Below are positions 43,213 to 52,086 of a stretch of 64,000 bases of DNA, piece after piece; position 1 is the first letter of the stretch, and every line of letters begins with the position of its first letter. Source of the stretch: Halorubrum rutilum (GTDB taxonomy: Archaea; Halobacteriota; Halobacteria; Halobacteriales; Haloferacaceae); NCBI RefSeq assembly GCF_024494565.1, contig NZ_JANHDN010000002.1:372001-436000 (forward strand), given 5' to 3'. Below the pieces are notes generated by a model. It ran no database searches. It saw nothing but the letters and a program-made list of their open reading frames with translations, and was not told the DNA's origin. The position numbers and the translations under genes are program-made.

Positions 43213-43437
43213 TTATAAATGACTGATTGTGGATCGGCGGAGAACACCTCCAAAGCCCCCGCCTCCCGGCTGCCCCTTTGAGTCCCTCCCGCACGGCACC
43301 ACAACCGCACCTCACACCTCCCCAACCTCGCCGCTCACGCCCTTCGGGCGTTCGCGGCGTCCCTCGCGCGTGCGACTCGCGGCCGCCCTCGGCGGCCGCT
43401 CACCGGCACGCGCCACCGCGGTTCCATTTATAAACAA
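43213..43437 (+). repeat. Interspersed structured repeat, copy B
   Basis: This lies in the 407-bp gap between the DUF5814 gene and ctaA. It shares the ordered blocks of copy A (12748-13047), but the hairpins differ in sequence: CGCCGC-TC-ACGCCC/GGGCGT-TC-GCGGCG (43329-43359) and GCGGCCGCC/GGCGGCCGC (43379-43399). The latter is enclosed by the identical stem GCGCGTGC (43366-43373)/GCACGCGC (43406-43413). The ends carry inverted TTATAAATG/CATTTATAA, which also look like TATA boxes. No protein is supported. The rest of the gap (43114-43212, 43438-43520) shows nothing further. Confidence 0.75.
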
Positions 43438-43520
43438 TGACGTCGGTCACGGCCGATTCGTCTTCCCGTCCGCGTGGAGCGTCCGAACGGTCTAAGTGCG
43501 CTCGCGCCCGAACTCGGGTA

Positions 43521-44414
43521 ATGAGTCTTCGGCCCGCGTGGCTGACCTTCAGGCGATACGCGGCGGCGACGACGGCGATGACGCTGACGCTGTTCGCGCT
43601 CGGCGTCTACACCGCGGCGACCGGCTCCGGACTGGCGTGCGAGGCGCAGTGGCCGCTCTGCTCGGACCGGCTCATCCCCGCGCTGACGATCAACCCGGAC
43701 TTCATCGAGTGGTTCCACCGGGCGTGGGCGATGGTCACCGGCTTCCTCATTATCGGGACCGCGGGCTGGACGTGGCTCGGGAGCTTCGACCGCCGGACGC
43801 GGCTCGCCGCGACGCTCGCGGTCGCGATCCTCCCGCTGCAGATCACCGTCGGCGCGATCACCGTCACGGTCGGCGGCCTCGTCCCCGGCGGCTACACCGT
43901 CTCGACGCACGCGGCCCACCTGATCGTCGCGCTGACGATCTTCACGCTGCTCGGACTGGCGACCATCTGGGGCGGCGGCCGCGGGTCGGCGCGCCTCCTC
44001 CGGATCGCGGCGACCGTCGGCGTCGCCGGGATCGCCGCCAGCGCGGTCTTCTCGCGGGCGGTCCCGTTCGTCACGTACTCGCCGGGCGCGCAGGCGGGCT
44101 TCTACGCCGCCGGGCTCGCGGGCCACCTCGGCCTCGTCGCGACGGTCGCGTTCGCCACCGAGGCGGTCCGGTCGGGCTACGCGGGCGTGAGCCGCGACGC
44201 GGCCGGCACCGTCCGCCTGCTCGCCGCGGGCGCGATGGCCGCGCTCGTCGCGACGCTGCTCCTCGGCCGCGACCTGGTGTTGTACACCGCGGTCTGGGAG
44301 CGGATCAACCTCGTCGCGCTGGGCGTCGCCGTCGCGCTCGCGGCCGGCGCGGCGTGGGTCGCGCGCGACGCCGACGAGGTGCGCGACGGCTCGGCCCCGA
44401 TCGGCGGCGACTGA
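43521..44414 (+). CDS. ctaA: Heme A synthase (COX15/CtaA)
   Basis: 297 residues from the ATG at 43521, with seven to eight hydrophobic helices. Heme-ligand histidines are visible in FIEWFHRAWAMVTG and VSTHAAHLIVALT, with a third in LAGHLGLV. The pair of cysteines GSGLACEAQWPLCSD in the first loop is typical of archaeal/Gram-positive CtaA. It oxidises heme O to heme A for aa3-type terminal oxidases, consistent with the Sco1 homologue at 5545. A run of other starts upstream overlaps repeat copy B and is not used. Confidence 0.9.
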   Translation: MSLRPAWLTFRRYAAATTAMTLTLFALGVYTAATGSGLACEAQWPLCSDRLIPALTINPDFIEWFHRAWAMVTGFLIIGTAGWTWLGSFDRRTRLAATLAVAILPLQITVGAITVTVGGLVPGGYTVSTHAAHLIVALTIFTLLGLATIWGGGRGSARLLRIAATVGVAGIAASAVFSRAVPFVTYSPGAQAGFYAAGLAGHLGLVATVAFATEAVRSGYAGVSRDAAGTVRLLAAGAMAALVATLLLGRDLVLYTAVWERINLVALGVAVALAAGAAWVARDADEVRDGSAPIGGD

Positions 44415-44473
44415 CCGGACGGTCGGCCGTTCGCGGAGGAAAGGTTGAAATCGGTCCACGTTCTCCCACCGAT

Positions 44474-45280
44474 ATGTCATACCGTACGGAAACAGACGTG
44501 AGTCGTCGGACTTACCTGAAGCTGACCGGTGGCGCGGGCGCCGTCGGGCTCTCCGGCGTCGCCGGGTGCCTCGGCGAGAGCGGCGGCGGCGATACCACGA
44601 TCACCCCCGGCACCGCGCCGGGGTTCCCGCCGTTCGAGATGCAGCAGGAGGGCGAGCTGGTCGGCTTCGACATCGACCTGCTGGAGGCCGTCGTCGAGGA
44701 GACCGAGTACGAGATCGACGAGTGGGCGACCTTCGACTTCGACGGGCTCATCCCCGCGCTCACGCAGAACGAGGAGATCGACGTGATCGCGGCCGCGATG
44801 ACGATCACCGAGGACCGCCAGGAGACGATCGCCTTCTCGGACCCCTACTGGGAGTCCGATCAGGCGATCCTCGTACGCGAGGGGGGCGACTTCCAGCCGT
44901 CGGGCTGGGCGGACTTCGAGGGCGTCCGCGTCGGCGCGCAGTCCGGGACGACCGGCGCCGACCAGGTGGAGTCGAACCTCGTCGACGAGGAGATCATCTC
45001 GGCGGACGACTTCTCCACGTACGACAGCTACGTCCTCGCGGTCGAGGACCTCGCGAACGAGAACATCGACGCCGTCGTCGTCGACAACCCGGTCGCCGAG
45101 ACGTTCGCGGCGGAGCGCGCTGTGACGATCGCGTTCATCGAGGAGACTGGCGAGCGGTTCGGCTTCGGCCTCCGGCAGGGCGAGTCGGAGCTGCAGTCGG
45201 CGCTCAACGACGGGCTCGCGACCGTCCGCGACGACGGGACGTACCAGGAGATAACCAACACCTGGTTCGGGCAGGAGTAG
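44474..45280 (+). CDS. Amino-acid ABC transporter substrate-binding lipoprotein
   Basis: 268 residues from the ATG at 44474. A Tat lipoprotein signal (SRRTYLKLTGG, lipobox GVAGC at about 29-33) is followed by a family-3 solute-binding domain: FPPFEMQQEGELVGFDIDL, MTITEDRQETIAFSDPYW, VGAQSGTTGADQV and FGLRQGESEL. It captures a polar amino acid outside the cell and hands it to the following permease/ATPase genes. It is the first gene of a four-gene operon (gaps of one base, then overlaps). Confidence 0.92.
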   Translation: MSYRTETDVSRRTYLKLTGGAGAVGLSGVAGCLGESGGGDTTITPGTAPGFPPFEMQQEGELVGFDIDLLEAVVEETEYEIDEWATFDFDGLIPALTQNEEIDVIAAAMTITEDRQETIAFSDPYWESDQAILVREGGDFQPSGWADFEGVRVGAQSGTTGADQVESNLVDEEIISADDFSTYDSYVLAVEDLANENIDAVVVDNPVAETFAAERAVTIAFIEETGERFGFGLRQGESELQSALNDGLATVRDDGTYQEITNTWFGQE

Positions 45281-45281
45281 G

Positions 45282-46079
45282 ATGTCGGCCGCGGGGTCGC
45301 TCGCGCTCGCCGCGTCCGGTAGCCTCGGCGCCCTCGGCGTCGTTCCCCCCGGCGCGCCGTCGGCCGCGAGCGCCGTCTGGCTCGTCGGCGAGGCGGCCGA
45401 CTGGGCGTTCGTCTTCCGGAACGCCGACTACCTGGCCGGGGGCGCCCTGCTGACGGTCGGGCTCACGGCGGCGTCGATCCTCCTCGGCTTCCTCGTCGGC
45501 TTCCCGGCGGGCGCGGTCGAGGTGTACGGCGGCGGGCTCCCGAAGCGGCTCGTGAGCGGCGCCGGCGTCGTCCTCCGCGGGACGCCCATCGTCGTCATCC
45601 TCCTCGTGATGTACTTCGTGATCGGCGTCCCGCAGGTGAACCTCGGCGTCGCGTCGATCTCGCCGGCGGTCTCGGCCGGGATCTTGGGGCTCGGACTCCG
45701 CAGCGCGGCGTACCAGTCGCAGATCTTCCGGGCGTCGCTCGCGAGCGTCGACGACGGCCAGCTGGAGGCCGGGCGGTCGATCGGGCTCTCGCGGTTCGAG
45801 GCGATCCGCTACGTCGTCGTCCCGCAGGCGCTCCGGCGGTCGATCCCGGGGTTCCAGAACGAGTTCACGATCGTGTTGAAGGACACGAGCATCGTCTTCG
45901 CGATCGGGCTCGCCGAGCTGTTGACCCGCGGGGCGGACCTCTTCACGCAGCGGACGACCGCGGTGTTGGAGGTCATCCTGTTCATCAGTGCGATCTACTT
46001 CGTCCTCACGTTCACGACGAACCGCGCGCTCGACCGCCTCGGCAGCCACTACGCGATCCCGGAGGGCGAGTCCACATGA
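45282..46079 (+). CDS. Amino-acid ABC transporter permease (first)
   Basis: 265 residues, one base after the binding-protein stop. Five hydrophobic helices lie after about 40 residues, with the EAA loop GRSIGLSRFEAIRYVVVPQA (about 166-185) that contacts the ATPase, and RGTPIVVILLVMY. HisM/GlnP family. Its stop overlaps the ATPase start by 4 bp (ATGA). Confidence 0.92.
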   Translation: MSAAGSLALAASGSLGALGVVPPGAPSAASAVWLVGEAADWAFVFRNADYLAGGALLTVGLTAASILLGFLVGFPAGAVEVYGGGLPKRLVSGAGVVLRGTPIVVILLVMYFVIGVPQVNLGVASISPAVSAGILGLGLRSAAYQSQIFRASLASVDDGQLEAGRSIGLSRFEAIRYVVVPQALRRSIPGFQNEFTIVLKDTSIVFAIGLAELLTRGADLFTQRTTAVLEVILFISAIYFVLTFTTNRALDRLGSHYAIPEGEST

Positions 46080-46825
46080 GTGACGGCGACGCGTTCCTCC
46101 GGGTGACCGACGTCTCGAAGTGGTACGGCGACGAGCAGGTGCTCGACGAGGTCTCCTTCGAGATGGACCGCGGCGACGTCACCGTGCTGATCGGCCCGTC
46201 CGGCTCCGGGAAGTCGACGATGCTGCGCTGCGTCAACCGGCTCGCGGAGGCCCAGGAGGGGTCGATCGCGCTCGACGGCGAGGAGGTGCTCGCGCCCGAC
46301 ACCGACGTCGACGAGCTCCGCCGCGAGGTCGGGATGGTGTTCCAGAGCTTCAACCTGTTCGCGCACCTGACCGCGACCGGGAACGTCGCGCTCGGTCCGC
46401 GGCGCGTGCTCGGCCTCTCCGAGGACGAGGCCCGCGACCGCGCGGCGGCCCAGCTGGAGCGCGTCGGCCTCGGCGACCAGCTCGACTCGTACCCGGCGGA
46501 GCTGTCCGGCGGGCAACAGCAGCGCGTGGGGATCGCCCGCGCGCTGGCGATGGAGCCGAAGCTGATGCTGTTCGACGAGCCGACGAGCGCGCTCGACCCG
46601 GAGCTCATCGGCGAGGTGTTAGAGGTGATGCGCGGGCTCGTCGAGGAGGGGATGACGATGCTCGTCGTCACCCACGAGATGAGCTTCGCGCGGGCGGTCG
46701 CCGACGAGGTGGTCTTCTTGGACGACGGCCGCGTCGTCGAGCGCGGCCCGCCGGAACAGCTGTTCGAACGGCCCGAGCGGGAGCGGACCGGCCGCTTCCT
46801 CGAACGCATCGCGAGCCACGACTGA
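46076..46825 (+). CDS. Amino-acid ABC transporter ATPase
   Basis: 249 residues. Walker A GPSGSGKST (40-48), Q-loop VGMVFQSF, signature LSGGQQQR (143-150), Walker B LMLFDEP (163-169) and switch His in VVTHEMSFA. It is closest to GlnQ/HisP ATPases for polar amino acids. It overlaps the first permease by 4 bp, and its TGA overlaps the second permease start (TGATG). Confidence 0.95.
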   Translation: MSDGDAFLRVTDVSKWYGDEQVLDEVSFEMDRGDVTVLIGPSGSGKSTMLRCVNRLAEAQEGSIALDGEEVLAPDTDVDELRREVGMVFQSFNLFAHLTATGNVALGPRRVLGLSEDEARDRAAAQLERVGLGDQLDSYPAELSGGQQQRVGIARALAMEPKLMLFDEPTSALDPELIGEVLEVMRGLVEEGMTMLVVTHEMSFARAVADEVVFLDDGRVVERGPPEQLFERPERERTGRFLERIASHD

Positions 46826-47751
46826 TGGCGGGGGCGACGAGGCCGCAGACGGTGGCCGAGCGCGCGGCCGACGCGGAGGCGTCCGCCGGCCGGGTCCTCC
46901 TCGTCGCGGCCGGCGCGCTGTTCTGGGGCTGGCTCGCCGTCAGTTGGGTCAACCGGTGGCTCGGCGGACCGCTCGTCCCCGTCGGCGACCCGCTCGTCTC
47001 GCCGGCCGCCGTCGAGGCCGCCCTCGGCGCGGTCCCCGGCCTCGCCGCGGTTGCGGCCGACGCCGCGTTCGTGATCGGGCTCACCCCCGTCCTCGCGCAG
47101 GGGACGTGGCTCACGGTCGTCATCACCGGCGTGAGCCTCGTCTGCGGCTTCGTCATCGCCGTGCCGCTCGCGGTCGCGCGGGTGTACGGCCGGTTCTCGG
47201 CGTGGCTCTCGCTCGGCTACACCGAGCTGTTGCGCGGCACGCCGCTCCTCGCGCAGCTGTTCGTGCTCTACTACGGGCTGAACCTCGCGGCGTACGTGCC
47301 CGGCGCGCTCTCCGGCGTCTTCGCGCGCGACGTGGTCTGGGTCGCGATCTTAGGGTTCACGCTCAACGGGGCCGCCTACCAGGCGGAGTACATCCGCGGC
47401 GCGGTCGAGAGCGTCGACGAGGGCCAGATCACCGCCGGGCGGGCGATCGGGCTCTCGAAGGTGGAGTCGATCTACTACGTGGTGCTCCCGCAGGCGCTCC
47501 GGTACGCGATCCCCTCGTGGACGAACGAGTTCGTCTACCTGATCAAGTACTCGTCGCTCGCGGGCTTCATCACCGTCCCGGAGCTCTACTACCGGGCGGA
47601 CCAGGTCGCCACCGACACGTTCCGGTACACCGCCATCTTCCTCGTGCTCGGCGTCATGTACCTCGCCTTAGTGCTCACGGCCTCGAAGGTCATGGAGCGC
47701 GTCGACGCCCGCGTCGCGATCCCGGGATTGGGCGCGGACCGGGACCGGTGA
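46825..47751 (+). CDS. Amino-acid ABC transporter permease (second)
   Basis: 308 residues from the ATG at 46825 overlapping the ATPase stop. The EAA loop is GRAIGLSKVESIYYVVLPQA, and RGTPLLAQLFVLYYG is the conserved membrane block. A longer N-terminal part than in the first permease has one or two extra helices. The order binding protein-permease-ATPase-permease suggests a heterodimeric channel. It converges with the dehydrogenase at 47756 (4-bp gap between stops). Confidence 0.92.
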   Translation: MAGATRPQTVAERAADAEASAGRVLLVAAGALFWGWLAVSWVNRWLGGPLVPVGDPLVSPAAVEAALGAVPGLAAVAADAAFVIGLTPVLAQGTWLTVVITGVSLVCGFVIAVPLAVARVYGRFSAWLSLGYTELLRGTPLLAQLFVLYYGLNLAAYVPGALSGVFARDVVWVAILGFTLNGAAYQAEYIRGAVESVDEGQITAGRAIGLSKVESIYYVVLPQALRYAIPSWTNEFVYLIKYSSLAGFITVPELYYRADQVATDTFRYTAIFLVLGVMYLALVLTASKVMERVDARVAIPGLGADRDR

Positions 47752-47755
47752 CCGG

Positions 47756-48829
47756 TCACCCCTCGAAGTCGGTGACGACCTCCACGCCCTTCACCCCGTA
47801 CTCGTCCATCGCCGCGAGCCGGTCGGAGACGTCCGACAGCGACAGTTCCCGGGCGACGAGCGCGCCGGGGTCGATATCGGTCGCCTCGATCAGGTCGAAG
47901 AGGTCGCCGTAGCTCGTCGGCGGCATCCCGCGCGCGCCGAGGAAGGAGACCTCCCAGCGCGTCATCCAGTCGGTCGGCAGCGACACCTCGCCGCGCTCGG
48001 CGTCGGTGGTGAGCCCGACCTGCACGTGGGTTCCGCGCGGGCGGACCGACCGGACCGAGTTTCGACACGTCTCTGCGATCCCCAGCGCGTCCATCGAGAC
48101 GTCGGCGCCGCCGTCGGTGTGCTCGCGGATCCGCTCGGGGACGGGCTCCGCCGACGGCGACTCCGGGTTCACGAGGCGGTCGGCGCCGAGGTCGCCCGCG
48201 AGCGACAGCGCGTCGTCGTCGACGTCGACGGCGACGACGCGCGCACCGAGCGCGTCGCCGAGCTGGACCGCCGAGAGGCCGACGCCGCCGCAGCCGTGGA
48301 CGGCGAGCCGGTCGCCCCCGCTCAGGCCCGCCCGCTCGGCGAGCGCGTGGTAGGCGGTCATGTACCGGCAGCCGAGCGCGGCCGCGGCGGTCGCGTCGAG
48401 CCACGGCGGGCGCTCGACGAGGTTGTAGTCGGCGGCCGGGACGGCGACCCGCTCCGCGAAGGCGCCGGGCGCGGCGGCCTCGAAGCCGAGCGCGCGCCCG
48501 TCGGCGCAGACGTTGCCCGCGCCCCGGCGGCAGTACGGACAGGTGCCGTCGCCGAGCGAGAAGGGGACGACGACGCGGTCGCCCGGCCCGAACCGGTCGA
48601 CCTCGCCGCCGACGGCGACCACCTCGCCGGCGGGTTCGTGACCGAGCACCTGCCCCCGCGGGACGCGGTCGTCGGCCCACTCGCCGTGGCCCATCCAGGC
48701 GTGCCAGTCGCTCCGGCAGACGCCGCACGCCGCCACGCGGACCACGGCCTCGTCCGGTCCGGGCTGGGGAGCGGGGACGTCGCGGACCGCAAGCGGTTCG
48801 CCGTACTCGCGAAGGATCGCCGCGCGCAT
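47756..48829 (-). CDS. Zinc-dependent alcohol dehydrogenase-family protein
   Basis: 357 residues. The catalytic zinc ligands are ACGVCRSDWH (Cys 38) and GHEPAG (His 64, Glu 65). Three cysteines of the structural zinc loop are seen (GTCPYCRRGAGNVC), one fewer than usual. The nucleotide site is VHGCGGVGLSAVQ (about 170-182), then VVAVDVDDD, which favours NAD(H). The start codon ATG 48829 gives a normal MDR length. The substrate is unknown: an alcohol or a sugar alcohol. Confidence 0.9.
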   Translation of the reverse strand: MRAAILREYGEPLAVRDVPAPQPGPDEAVVRVAACGVCRSDWHAWMGHGEWADDRVPRGQVLGHEPAGEVVAVGGEVDRFGPGDRVVVPFSLGDGTCPYCRRGAGNVCADGRALGFEAAAPGAFAERVAVPAADYNLVERPPWLDATAAAALGCRYMTAYHALAERAGLSGGDRLAVHGCGGVGLSAVQLGDALGARVVAVDVDDDALSLAGDLGADRLVNPESPSAEPVPERIREHTDGGADVSMDALGIAETCRNSVRSVRPRGTHVQVGLTTDAERGEVSLPTDWMTRWEVSFLGARGMPPTSYGDLFDLIEATDIDPGALVARELSLSDVSDRLAAMDEYGVKGVEVVTDFEG

Positions 48830-49069
48830 GGGCCGAGGGAGGGAGCGAAGCGGCGTAAAACCCTCCCGAATTCCGGTCGAATCCGAGTCGGCCCGCGTCG
48901 GACACGCATACAGGTACTGACACTACACGTCACGGTTTCGCGTAACGGGCCGAAAACCTCTCTTTTCGTCCTTATTCGACTTGATTCCGAAGAGATATCC
49001 GTTGATACTGAACGTCAGAAAACTGATATTTAGGTAAGGTTTATTATTCTACAAGATAGCCGTTCATGC

Positions 49070-50176
49070 GTGCGCCCATCGATGGAGCGTCGGCCCGGCG
49101 TCGCCTACCGGCGGCCGGACGGCGACCCGACCCGGTTCGTCGTCGAGGCCGCCGGCGAGCCTCGACTGGACGTCGACGCCCTCCCTCGGACCGGCTGGCT
49201 GGAGGCCACGGCCGAGGCCGACCGCGAGCGCCTCCGGTCGGCGCTCGACGGCGAGACGGTCGACGTCACCTATCGCCTCGCGCTCGGCGACGACGACCCC
49301 ACGTGGGTCCGCGAGCGCGGGCGCTCCGACGGGAGCGGCGACGTCGTCGGCTACCTCCTCCCGGCGAGCGAGGGCGACGAGCGCCGCCGTCAGCTGGAGC
49401 GACAGCGCGAGCGGTTAGAGGAGTTCGCCAGCGTCGTCTCGCACGACCTCCGCAACCCGCTCTCGGTCGCCGTCGGCAACGTCGAGCTGGCGAAGGAGTT
49501 CGGGGGCGAGGCGGCCGACGAGCGGCTCGACCGCGCCCACGACGCGCTCGACTGGATGGACGACCTCATCTCCGATCTTCTGGCGCTCGCGCGCGAGGGC
49601 CGCTCCGTCGAGGAGACCGCAACGGTCGACCTGCGTTCCGTCGTCGACGCGGCGTGGCAGACGGCGGGGTCGGGATCGGACGCGACGCTCGTCGTCGAGG
49701 ACTCGCTCCCGTGGGTCGAGTGCGACCGCAGCCGGCTCCGACAGGCGCTGGAGAACCTCTTCCGAAACGCGATCGAACACGGGGCGCCCGACGACTGCTC
49801 GCCGGGCGAGGTGTCCGGTGCGGTCGGGGGAGACGTCGGCGACGACGGGTCGGCGGACGCGTCGCTCCGCGTCTCGGTCGGCGTCACCGCGGACGGGTTC
49901 TACGTCGCGGACGACGGCTCCGGGATCGACCCCTCGGAGCGGGAGTCGGTGTTCGAGCCCGGACGGACGAGCGCGGACGACGGCACCGGCTTCGGGCTCG
50001 CGATCGTCGAGCGCATCGCCGAGGCCCACGGCTGGTCGGTGTCCGCCACCGAGAGCCGGCGGAGCGGTGCTCGGTTCGAGTTCGACGGGGTCGACGTCGT
50101 CGACGGGAGCGCCGACCCGACGGAGGCGGACGGGGGCGACGTCGCGACCGGCTTCGGCGGCTCGTCGACGGAGTAG
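49070..50176 (+). CDS. Histidine kinase with N-terminal PAS-like segment
   Basis: 368 residues if started at the GTG at 49070, which sits about 26 bp after a TATA-like TTTATTATT; an ATG at 49082 would shorten it by four. About 100 residues of a PAS-like or degenerate sensor precede HisKA: FASVVSHDLRNPLS (His 125). The ATPase domain has the N box NLFRNAIEHG (about 230-239), VADDGSGIDP and GTGFGLAIVER. There are no membrane helices, so it is a cytosolic sensor kinase. No response regulator lies adjacent, as is common in haloarchaea. Confidence 0.9.
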   Translation: MRPSMERRPGVAYRRPDGDPTRFVVEAAGEPRLDVDALPRTGWLEATAEADRERLRSALDGETVDVTYRLALGDDDPTWVRERGRSDGSGDVVGYLLPASEGDERRRQLERQRERLEEFASVVSHDLRNPLSVAVGNVELAKEFGGEAADERLDRAHDALDWMDDLISDLLALAREGRSVEETATVDLRSVVDAAWQTAGSGSDATLVVEDSLPWVECDRSRLRQALENLFRNAIEHGAPDDCSPGEVSGAVGGDVGDDGSADASLRVSVGVTADGFYVADDGSGIDPSERESVFEPGRTSADDGTGFGLAIVERIAEAHGWSVSATESRRSGARFEFDGVDVVDGSADPTEADGGDVATGFGGSSTE

Positions 50177-50200
50177 CGCCGCGGTCGCGGCGACGGCCGT

Positions 50201-51703
50201 TCAGACGAAGTCCCCGAGCCCCGCCTGTCCGTCGTCCTCGCTCTCCTCGCCGTCCGTACCGTTCGCGCCGACCGCGTCGTCCGTCGCGGGCGCGTCGTCG
50301 CCGTCGGGATTCGAACCCCCGTCCGCGCCCGCGGCGCCGGCCCCCTCCGCGTCGGCGTCGACGCCCTCGGCCCCCCGCGCCCCGCCGGCGAACGCGCCCT
50401 CGGCGTGGTCCTCCACGCGCTCCTCGCGGAGCGCCTGCGCGTCCTCGACGATCGACGCGACCTTGTTGGTGGACTCGCCGGAGCCGGTGACGAAGGCGAC
50501 GCCGGACTCGTCGAGGTCGTAGGCGGCCGCCATCGCGACCGTCAATTCGCGGGGCTTGCAGTGGTGCGTGACCGCCTCCAGGAAGGGGAGCACCTCGCGG
50601 CGCGCGGTCGCGACGCTGCAGCCGCTTCTGGCCGCGATCCGTCCGACCACCTCGTCGGCGGTCGCGTCCGAGGAGCTCCAGAACTGCGGGCGACCGTAGC
50701 GCGTCCATCCCCCCTTCTCCCCGTCGCGGGCGGCGGCGACCCCGGCGGCCGCGTTGTCGGTCGCGTAGCGCCAGTAGGTGTAGTTCTGGGTGGCGCGCAC
50801 GCGGCCCAGCCACACGTCGGCGTTCGCGAGGCAGTCGTACGCCCGGACCGACTCCGCCGGGTCGTACACGTCGAGGACGTTGTTCTCGATCCACTTCGTG
50901 AGGTCGTCGGGCGTCTCGTCGACGGCGTACGCCGACTGCAGCGCCTCCTCCGCCGACTCCTCTTTCAGGACCGCGTCGAGGAACGGGAACAGCCCGAGCG
51001 CCTTGTCGCGGTCGCCGGTGACCACGTCCCCGATCGCGATCGACTCGCGGCCCTCCGTGGCGGCCTGCAGGTCGTTGATCGCGCCGCGGAGGTCCCCGCG
51101 GTTGCGCTCCGCGATCCGTTCGAGCGCGTCGGACTCGAACTCGATCCCCTCCTTCCGGCAGACGTCCCGGAGGACGGGGACGATGGAGCGCGCGGAGACG
51201 TCGCGGAACTCGATCTCTTGGGTGGCGTCCCGGAGCCCACGCGACATGTCGTAGTAGTCGTTGGCGATGAGCACGATCGGCTGCCCCGACTCCTTGACCA
51301 GCTCCGTGATCGCCGAGGCGCCGCCCCGGTCGTAGTTGCCGTGGATATTGTCGGCCTCGTCGACGATGACCAGTTGGCGGGAGGCGGTGTCGCCGCCGCT
51401 CGCGCCGCCGCCGGCCGCGCTCCCGCCGAGGGTGGCGTTGCGCGCCGCACGGCCCGCCGAGCGCTCGATGACGTCGGCGGTGCGCTGGTCGGAGGCGTTC
51501 AGCTCCACCGTCTCCCACCCCATGTCGTTCGCGAGCGCGTGGGCCGCGCTCGTCTTCCCGACGCCCGGGCTCCCGTGGAGGACCACGGCCTCGCGGTGGT
51601 CGTCCCACGAGCGCGCCCACTCCGCGAACGCGTCGCGGGCCTTGTCGTTGCCGCGGACCTCCGAGAGCGTGCTCGGGCGGTACTTCTCCGTCCAATCGGC
51701 CAT
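50201..51703 (-). CDS. rfcL: Replication factor C large subunit
   Basis: 500 residues from the ATG at 51703. Walker A HGSPGVGKT (about 43-51), DEAD box LVIVDEADN (about 111-119). Sensor 1 is present in IVLIANDYYDMSRG. A collar domain follows to about 420. The acidic, Ala/Gly-rich tail ends in QAGLGDF, a PCNA-interacting (PIP-like) motif. RfcL with RfcS loads the sliding clamp. The gene is monocistronic. The short stretch upstream (51704-51917) reads faintly like protein in the same frame but has no start. Confidence 0.95.
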   Translation of the reverse strand: MADWTEKYRPSTLSEVRGNDKARDAFAEWARSWDDHREAVVLHGSPGVGKTSAAHALANDMGWETVELNASDQRTADVIERSAGRAARNATLGGSAAGGGASGGDTASRQLVIVDEADNIHGNYDRGGASAITELVKESGQPIVLIANDYYDMSRGLRDATQEIEFRDVSARSIVPVLRDVCRKEGIEFESDALERIAERNRGDLRGAINDLQAATEGRESIAIGDVVTGDRDKALGLFPFLDAVLKEESAEEALQSAYAVDETPDDLTKWIENNVLDVYDPAESVRAYDCLANADVWLGRVRATQNYTYWRYATDNAAAGVAAARDGEKGGWTRYGRPQFWSSSDATADEVVGRIAARSGCSVATARREVLPFLEAVTHHCKPRELTVAMAAAYDLDESGVAFVTGSGESTNKVASIVEDAQALREERVEDHAEGAFAGGARGAEGVDADAEGAGAAGADGGSNPDGDDAPATDDAVGANGTDGEESEDDGQAGLGDFV

Positions 51704-51917
51704 TACCGGCGGTAGGTCGCTGCGGCGTTTAGTGGTTCCGGAGGGTCGCTCGCCGGACGGCCTCCTCGGATCGTGCAGGGGAGCGACCCCCTCGTACGTC
51801 CCGTCGCCGGAGACGACGGCGTCGCCGTCGGACTCGACGAGGCAGAGCGGCTCGTGGAGGGGGTCTGAGAGCGTTCGCCGACGGCACCGCCGCCGCTCCC
51901 GTTTTGAAAAGTCGAAG

Positions 51918-51988
51918 TGGGACCGCTGAGAGTTGAACTCAGGTCATACGGACCCCATCCGCATAGGATACCACTACCCCACGGTCCC
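51918..51988 (-). tRNA. tRNA-Pro (GGG)
   Basis: 71 nt on the minus strand. Acceptor GGGACCG pairs with CGGTCCC, discriminator A. D stem GGGG/ATCC-like, anticodon stem TGCGG/CCGTA with loop ATGGGGT (anticodon GGG), and T arm CTGAG-TTCAACT-CTCAG. CCA not encoded. It sits alone between rfcL and cbf5. Confidence 0.93.
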
Positions 51989-52086
51989 TGGCTACACGCG
52001 GAAAAACGGCGGTACGGTAATTAAGGACTTCGCTTCACTCGCCGTCGCCCCCGCTCCCGTCCGCATCCGGACCCGCGGCGACGCGA

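Noticed and set aside
51735..51875. Protein-like stretch upstream of rfcL in the same frame (PLHEPLCLVESDGDAVVSGD)
   Set aside because: There is no start codon with support and it joins the RfcL frame before its conserved N-terminus; it may be a remnant of an older gene but cannot be annotated.
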